Part shown: piece after piece, positions 59,399 to 64,000 of the stretch | Position numbering within the stretch: the first letter of the stretch is position 1 | Layout: every line of letters begins with the position of its first letter | From: Notolepis coatsorum | Lineage: Eukaryota > Chordata > Actinopteri > Aulopiformes > Paralepididae | NCBI GenBank assembly: GCA_963971535.1 | Contig: OZ020589.1 | Span: forward strand, 78,826,036-78,890,035 | Length of the DNA stretch: 64,000 nucleotides | Direction of reading: 5' to 3' | The notes under the pieces: generated by a model | What the model saw: only the letters and a program-made list of their open reading frames with translations | Told to the model about the DNA's origin: nothing | The model's database searches: none | Position numbers and translations under genes: made by a program

Positions 59399-60107
59399 AT
59401 GACGTCCGATGAAGGGACCCGAGCCGCGCAGGAGATGGCGGCGAAGATGGAGGAGCTGCAGGAGAGGTGCCGGACGCAGGCGGCACTCCTAAAGCAGGGG
59501 GCCGACGATGTGAAGGAGCTGACCGAGCAGGCAGCCCAAGAGAAGCGTCGATCCCAGGCGGCTCTGAAGGAGCAAAGAGACGGCCAAGATGGCGTCACCG
59601 AAGTGAGGAAGGAGGGCCCGGAGGCCATGGAGGAGCTGACCGCCCAGGTACAGGACCTGGCGGACAAAGCCCATCGGCAGGCAGGTCTCCTAGACCGACA
59701 GGCACGGGCCCTGGAACAGACACGAGCCGCCCTCAACCAGGAGGGCCGTGAATCCGGCTCGCCCCCCTCACAGACTGTATGTCCAGCGGGACCGGAAATG
59801 CAGCGAGTTTGGAGGAGGAAGGGAGAGAGGAGAGTCGCCGGTGGAGGACTGGATCCGGGAGATGAAGGTCCATCTCCGGACCAGCAGAGTGCCTGGTGAG
59901 GAACAGGCGGAGTGCATACAGCAGCACTTAAAGGGCGAGGCAAGGCGGACGGTGCGCTTCGTCCTGGGAGGAACCGCTCCGGGGCCGGAGGCCCTGTTTC
60001 GCGTACTACAGGAGACATACGGAGACAAGACCCCAGTCAGTGTCCGCCTGGGAGAGTTCCTCGACCGCCGACAAGCTGATGGGGAGAGCATACGGGAGTT
60101 TGCATAT
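59399..60107 (+). pseudogene. gag-like remains of the LTR element, left of the L2 insertion
   Basis: A coiled-coil-like N-terminal part rich in Glu, Gln and Ala, then a capsid-like part with the pattern of Ty3/gypsy and PNMA/ARC-type Gag. It is a fossil: the coding capacity is broken and the L2 LINE ends this piece at 60107. Confidence 0.7.
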
Positions 60108-60295
60108 TTACATTTACATTTACATTTAGTCATTTAGCTGACGCTTTTATCCAAAGCGACTTACAAGTTCTGTACGACAAGCCATCAGGAAGGGCACAAC
60201 TCTATCAGCTGAGTAACAATGTTCATCAAAGTGTTGAGTGCTACAGTGTAGGTTAGTTTATTAGGACAAGTGCATGACAGTATGGTTAGTTAGGG

Positions 60296-61672
60296 TTAGG
60301 TTTTTTTTTTTTTTTTTTTCAGATAATGGTTGAAGAAGTGCGTCTTTAGTCGACGGCGAAAGATTGGACGTGTTTCGGCTGTCCTAACTGGGGTGGGTAG
60401 TTCATTCCACCATTGTGGGGCAAGGACTGAGAATAGGCGACTTCTCTTTGATGACCCTCCCGGAGCTTGGATAGGAGTAGGTCTGAGGCGGCCAGAAGAT
60501 GCAGAGCGTAGGGGTCTTGAGGGTGTGTAGTTAGAGACCATTGACCGGAGGTAGGCGGGAGCAGTTCCCTTTGCCGCACGGTATGCTAGGTCGAGGGCCT
60601 TGAAGCGGATTCGTGCAGCAATGGGGAGCCAGTGCAGGTCCCTAAGAAGTGGGGTGACATGGGCCGACTTCGGTAGGTTTGAGATCAGGCGGGCCGCTGC
60701 GTTCTGAATGAGTTGAAGAGGCTTAGTGGCAGTGGCCGGGAGGCCAGCGAGCAGTGCGTTGCAGTAGTCGAGGCGGGAGATGACTGTTGATTGGACGAGG
60801 AGTTGGGTGGCTTCTTTTGTCAGGAAGGGGCGGATCCTTCTGACGTTGCTCAGGAGGAATCGGCAGGTTCTGGTTGTCGCTGCGATGTGAGCAGAGAAGT
60901 TCAACTGGTCGTCGAGGACAACACCAAGGTTCTTGGCGGTCGGGGACGCGGTCACAGCTGCATTCTCGACTGTGATGGAAAGGTCGGTCAGGGGGGAGGA
61001 TTTGGCCGGCAGGTGGAGCAATTCTGTTTTGCTTAGGTTCAGTTTGAGGTGGTTGGTCGTCATCCAGGCGGAGATGTCGGACAGACAGGCCGAGATCCGC
61101 TCAGAGACGTGGATATCTGAGGGAGGGAAGGAGAGGAAGAGTTGAGTATCGTCGGCATAACAGTGGTAGGAGAAGCCATGAGACGTGATAATGTTACCCA
61201 GTGATTTAGTGTAGAGGGAGAAGAGAAGGGGTCCTAAAACCGAGCCCTGGGGGACACCCGTCCGCAGGGGGCGGGTGGCCGACAGGGTCCCTCTCCATGA
61301 CACTTGGTAGGAGCGGTCATTGAGGTATGATGACAACCATGTCAGCGCAGAGCCAGCCACTCCCATTCCTGCGAGGGCCGCGAGGAGGATCTGGTGGTTG
61401 ACTGTGTCGAAGGCTGCAGATAGATCTAGGAGAATCAGGACAGAGGAGAGGCCTTTCGCTTTTGCTAAGTGAAGTGCCTCTGTGACCGCAATGAGGGCTG
61501 TCTCTGTGGAGTGACCAGTCCTGAAGCCTGACTGATTAGGGTCTAGGAGGTCATTCTGTAAGAGATAAGCAGTAAGTTGGTTGGATACAGCACGTTCAAG
61601 TGTTTTAGAAAGGAAGGAGAGAAGAGAGACAGGACGGTAGTTGCCTATGACGGTAGGGTTCAGGGATGGTTT
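60296..61672 (-). pseudogene. L2 ORF, reverse transcriptase half
   Basis: In the second frame: PSLNPTVIGNYRPVSLLSFL, then DPNQSGFRTGHSTETALIAV, motif A LILLDLSAAFDTVNH, motif B TGVPQGSVLGPLLFSLYT, motif C FSYHCYADDTQLFLSF, thumb LNLSKTELLHLPA, and the C-terminal stretch LDYCNALLAGLP ... FSVLAPQWWNELPTPVRTAE. All catalytic Asp residues are present and no internal stop is seen down to the poly-Lys end, which is read from the A-rich trailer. Apart from the single frameshift it looks intact. Confidence 0.92.
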
Positions 61673-63231
61673 TTTATGAGGGGCGTGACTCTGGCTTGTT
61701 TTAGGGAGGTGGGGACCACCCCCGAGTTGAGTGAGGAGTTGATGGTTGCAGTTAGGAATGGGAGGATGTCTGGTGCTATGGTCTGGAGGAGTGGGGAAGG
61801 TAGCCGGTCCAGCTGGCATGTAGTCGGACGGTTCGACGTTACCAGTGTCAGGGTCTCGGCTTCTGTAATGGGAGAGAAAGATGACAGAGTGAAGGATGAG
61901 GTTCTCGATTCAGCATTTGGAATGGGTGGGGGTTGGGAGAAGGAGCTGCGGATGTTCTCCACTTTTTCCTCAAAGAAGATCGCAAAGTCTTCGGCAGAGA
62001 AAGATGAGGGAGGGGGGGGTGGGGGGGGAGTGAGGAGGGAGGACATGGTAGCATGCAGTTTGCGAAGATTCTTGGCAGAGGCCTCGATCCTATGGTGAAA
62101 GAAAGAAGCTTTGGCATTAGTAATGGTTTTGGAGAATGTTAACAAGAGGTTGTGATATGTGTCGATGTCAGCAGTGAGGCGTGACTTTCTATACTTCCTT
62201 TCAGCTGCTCTCAGGACCTGTCTTTGTTCTCTCACTGGATCTGTCAGCCATGGACTGGGTGGGGAACGGCGGGCAGGTTTCTCAACGAGGGGACAGAGCT
62301 TGTCGAAGGAGGTTGCAAGGGCTGAGAGGAGGGTGGAGGTTGCCATCTCTGTGGAGAGAGCAGAGAAGGTGTCACTCAAAGGTAGAGTGGATAGTATGTC
62401 AGAGGAGAGGGTGGAGGGGGATAGGGAGGGCAGGTTGCGTCTGAGTGAGACGGTTTGAGTTGGGGTGAAGACCTTTCGGTTAAGCATGAGAGTTAGTGAG
62501 AAGGATATGAAGGAATGGTCAGATACATGTAGGGGAGTTACCGTGGTGTTAATGATACTGGAGTTACGGGAAAATATGAGATCCAAGGAGTTGCCTGCTT
62601 TGTGGGTGGGAGGCATGGCAGTGGGAGTCAGGTCAAATGATTGTAGGAGGGAGACTACTATGACTGACTGAGATGAGTCAGGCAGGTTGAAGTCGCCCAA
62701 TAGAAGGAGAGGGGTACCATCTTCCGGTAAGGAGCTTAGAAGCATGTCCAGCTCATCTGTGAAGTGATCGAGCGGACCTGGAGGGCGGTAGAGTGTAACA
62801 ATGGTGAGATTGAAAGGATTAGAGACAGATACTGCATGATATTCAAAAGAGGAGAGTGACAGTGCTGGGAGGGGTGTTAAGTTTGTAGTCCATGAAGGAG
62901 ATGTCATGAGGCCAGTGCCTCCACCCCGCCTGGAAGGTCGAGGTGTGTGAGTGAAGTTATAGTTTGTAGATAATGCTGCAGGTGTTGATGAGTTATTGGG
63001 GGTTATCCAGGTCTCAGTTAGAGCCAGGAGCTGCAGATTTTGACTATGGGCGTAGGCAGTAATGAAGTCAGCTTTCTTGACTGCTGATTGACAATTCCAT
63101 AGGCCTCCCTGTACTGTGACAGGTGTATTAGTGGCTGTAGGAGGGTAGGATAGATTAGCCGGGTTGCTAGCAAACTGCCGTGGGTGGGTTGAATCTGTTC
63201 TGGGGGAGCAGATTGTGGATATGAGACACAT
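61660..63231 (-). pseudogene. L2 ORF, AP-type endonuclease half (523 aa)
   Basis: ATG at 63231. The apurinic-like endonuclease motifs are in order: LALTETWI at about residue 91, RRGGGTGL, TLYRPPGPLDHF, LLLLGDFNLP with catalytic Asp and Asn, NSLDLIFSR, and SDHSFISFSL with the closing His. A linker with ADFITAY and the pre-RT region follows to NSSLNSGVVPTSLKQARVTP. The frame stops at LIKNHP, where LIKKPSLNP is expected, because the A run near 61670 seems one base short. It would join the RT half in the intact element. Confidence 0.9.
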
Positions 63232-63666
63232 TGTGGTGTCAAGAGTGGCAGGGAGGAAGTAGAGAAATAGCAGAGTGGGAGGGAAAGGGAGATTTTTCAG
63301 CGTGGAGTGTAAGATAGGACTAGGGTGTACTTAGCACTAGGTGGATCGGTGGATTCCTCGGCGGCTAACTCCAGGAAAACTCCTCTTTGTCCCTCTTCGT
63401 TTCTCGACGCTTCGCTGACGCTAAGCCAGCAGGCCTTTAAATCCCTATCACTAATTAGTGCTTTCTAACACCTGGCCCTTAATGGGTCACTTAAGGAAAC
63501 AAAATGGCCGCTTTAAACACGCCCCTTAATCAAGTCAGCTGGTCAGGTCAGCAATCAAGTCTCAGTTTAAAGATATTACTAAATGACTTAAAATGTCTTA
63601 CCCTGATGCAGTGTAAGTCTCTCAGTGAATGAGCTGTCCTTCCACAACAGAATGTAGTACAGAGAT

Positions 63667-64000
63667 ATATGACCTGCAAGAGCGGATGCGACGCATTCAG
63701 GACAGAGACCCCCGACAAGTCCCCGAACCTGAAGTCCGGCTGCGGGAGCAGTTCGCGCTCGGCCTGAGAGACAAGGCGCTGAGACGGGAGATGAGGAGGC
63801 GCGAGAGAGGGGACGGGGAACGGACGTTTATCGACCTGATGACGGAGGCGATAGACTGGTCCGAGGAAGAGATGGTCCTGGGTCCCGCGAGGAATCCCGC
63901 CCGAGGCATGATTCAGGCCGCCGCCGCAGAGGGACGCAAAACCCCTCCCCTCACCGACCCCTTCCAGGAGTCGATCAGACAGCTGTTCGCCGGCCAAGAG
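63667..64000 (+). pseudogene. gag-like remains of the LTR element, right of the L2 insertion
   Basis: Capsid-end type sequence rich in Arg and Glu (LREQFALGLRDKALRREMRR), open to the window edge. It belongs to the same LTR element fossil as the piece left of the L2. The rest of the element lies outside the window. Confidence 0.7.

Larger units (their letters stand above)
60108..63666 (-). mobile_element. Nearly full-length L2 LINE (3.56 kb), inserted in gag
   Basis: The minus-strand 5' region is 63232-63666, one long ORF region follows, then a 3' trailer with the TAAGTCGCTTTGGATAAAAG core and an (AAATGT)n tail ending at 60108. The target site lies between GCATAT and ATATGACC, so the duplication is at most about 4 bp, as is usual for L2. 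It has a single apparent frameshift, so it is one of the youngest insertions in the window. Tails of the same family are at 4588 and 24262. Confidence 0.93.
53966..64000 (+). mobile_element. Ty3/gypsy-type LTR retrotransposon fossil, 5' part (runs off window)
   Basis: The 5' LTR appears to run from TGTAG at 53966 to CTACA at 59336. It is about 1.8 kb long once the 3.5-kb hAT inserted in it is subtracted. A primer-binding-site-like stretch follows two bases later (59339-59356), then a gag leader and gag-like remains. An L2 LINE is inserted in gag (60108-63666). The pol region and 3' LTR lie beyond the window. The element is broken: two large insertions plus roughly one or two smaller breaks in the visible part. 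It is younger than the L1 it interrupts and older than its own insertions. Without the second LTR its age cannot be set. Confidence 0.75.

Noticed and set aside
60288-60301. TTAGTTAGGGTTAGG telomere-like motif
   Set aside because: It is part of the L2 3' trailer and also occurs in the L2 tail at 4757-4772. It is not an interstitial telomere array.
61577-62671. Plus-strand frames of up to 173 residues
   Set aside because: They are antisense shadows of the L2 ORF on the minus strand.

Overview
This is vertebrate nuclear DNA, almost certainly from a teleost fish. It has long CA/GT arrays and TTTAAA/TTAA-rich flanks. It is dense in hAT, piggyBac-like and Kolobok-like DNA transposons, L2, CR1/Rex1-like, L1/Tx1-like and RLE-type LINEs, tRNA-derived SINEs and a Ty3/gypsy-type LTR element. 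The L2 3' end, with its TTAGTCATTTAGCTGACG core, is of a kind shared by many fishes. The species cannot be fixed from sequence alone. I found no bacterial-type genes, CRISPR arrays, tRNA or rRNA genes.

Only one host gene can be recognised with confidence: the first coding exon of smad1 (BMP-responsive R-SMAD) on the minus strand at 13860-14488, with its start codon, complete MH1 domain and both splice signals. By inference, 1-13859 is the next smad1 intron. The sequence above 14489 is the 5' (untranslated) intron and upstream region. A CpG-rich block at 41260-41470 is the best candidate for the distal smad1 promoter and first exon. A second promoter-like block (GC boxes plus two NRF1-type sites) lies at 15640-15870.

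Layout: (1) 621-5239 holds one 22-24-bp minisatellite cut into three blocks by two hAT elements that entered at the same phase of the repeat unit. (2) 5240-12450 holds microsatellites, a 0.93-kb TTAA-flanked piggyBac-like element and two head-to-head copies of a hAT-like repeat. The second of these carries a 1.5-kb TTAA element that itself holds a 417-bp TTAA element. (3) 13860-14488 is the smad1 exon. (4) 15340-22080 is repeat-rich, with two more TTAA families, a 1.4-kb hAT element and minisatellites of 32, 50 and 48 bp. (5) 24801-30212 is a nest: piggyBac-like copy <- LINE <- hAT, a second DNA element in the same host copy, then another piggyBac-like copy cut by a LINE tail. (6) 30862-31839 holds two SINEs in an inverted repeat. 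(7) 32921-35102 is an RLE-LINE tail split by a hAT that is itself split by another hAT. (8) 36253-47144 is mostly single-copy-looking DNA with minisatellites, GACA repeats, a perfect hairpin and CpG-rich blocks. (9) 48277-64000 is a deep nest: Rex1-like LINE <- L1-like LINE <- LTR element <- (hAT <- palindrome <- piggyBac-like and Kolobok-like/THAP) and <- a nearly intact L2.

Nothing here forms a new multi-gene system. The most informative signals are structural. There are several empty-site/filled-site pairs within the one window. A short ATG-to-splice-donor stretch is shared by five copies of the 0.93-kb TTAA element. A TTAA-centred palindrome was used as a landing site by TTAA-targeting elements. 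There are also several long hairpins.
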